From Clostridia bacterium (GTDB lineage Bacteria > Bacillota_A > Clostridia > Oscillospirales > CAG-272), in the NCBI GenBank assembly GCA_017935805.1, contig JAGBGV010000171.1, positions 1 through 5,106 on the forward strand: 5,106 nt of DNA. The letters are read 5' to 3'. The notes beneath the pieces were generated by a model. The model saw only the letters and a list, made by a program, of their open reading frames with translations, was not told where the DNA came from and searched no databases. Numbering within the stretch: the first letter of the stretch is position 1; every line of letters begins with the position of its first letter. Of this stretch, positions 5,000 through 5,106 are shown one piece after another. The translations under genes and the position numbers were made by a program.

Positions 5000-5106
5000 A
5001 ATTATGTATGAGGAGTTGTTTGGTAGGACGGGGGGATCTCCCGCCGCTTCAAACAAGCGCAAACTACACCCCTTTTTCGCCGCTTTACTATACCACTTCG
5101 GCTAAC
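5000..5106. other. Non-coding, structured, repeat-like sequence at the window edge
   Basis: I see no supported gene here. The segment is built of short repeats and hairpins: CGGG/CCCG (5029-5032 with 5040-5043), CGCTT/AAGCG around CAAAC (5045-5059), and CGCCGCTT occurring twice (5042-5049 and 5078-5085), each copy followed by a similar ACTACACC or ACTATACC. It may be part of an interspersed non-coding repeat or the far end of an element that continues past 5106. It is not a recognisable tRNA or riboswitch from what is visible. Confidence 0.4.

Noticed and set aside
5018..5106. tRNA on the minus strand at the window edge
   Set aside because: A D-arm-like GTGGTATAG is present, but no matching anticodon arm, TTC-type T-loop or acceptor pairing follows.

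Overview
The window most likely comes from an anaerobic gut or rumen Firmicute of the Oscillospiraceae, with Ruminococcus as the best guess. The grounds are roughly balanced base composition, strong Shine-Dalgarno sites, Gram-positive signal peptides and lipobox, a GLUG-repeat surface protein of the kind common in ruminococci, and a PduL-type phosphotransacylase. The genus is an inference from protein style, not from a marker gene. All five supported genes are on the + strand.

Layout. (1) Positions 2-754 hold the 3' part of a gene for a helix-rich protein that looks like an (alpha/alpha)-barrel carbohydrate-active enzyme; its start lies outside the window. (2) Nineteen bases later begins a 151-aa predicted lipoprotein (774-1229), whose stop overlaps the start of an 890-aa secreted protein (1226-3898). 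That protein has a long, unrecognised alpha-helical N-terminal half and a C-terminal half made of GLUG-type repeats. The ATGA overlap implies translational coupling, so these two probably work together at the cell surface. (3) Eight bases after its stop there is a strong sigma-A type promoter for a 79-aa, Cys-free, Lys-rich peptide (3965-4204). It resembles the leader part of Nif11/NHLP-type peptides and ends in a seven-residue tandem repeat; a hairpin terminator follows. (4) A short intergenic region carries a degenerate 7-bp tandem repeat, a perfect consensus promoter (TTGACA-17-TATAAT) and a GNRA-loop hairpin just before the ribosome binding site of pduL (4386-4958). (5) pduL ends in a strong terminator, followed by about 100 bases of non-coding, repeat-like, structured sequence running to the window edge.

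How the genes work together. The first three genes look like one transcription unit for extracytoplasmic functions. The 79-aa gene and pduL look like two separate, strongly expressed single-gene units. PduL here is cytosolic in appearance (no encapsulation peptide, no microcompartment genes in view) and probably serves acyl-CoA/acyl-phosphate interconversion in fermentation. The least explained items are the 79-aa peptide, the helical domain of the GLUG protein, and the repeat-like sequence at 5000-5106.
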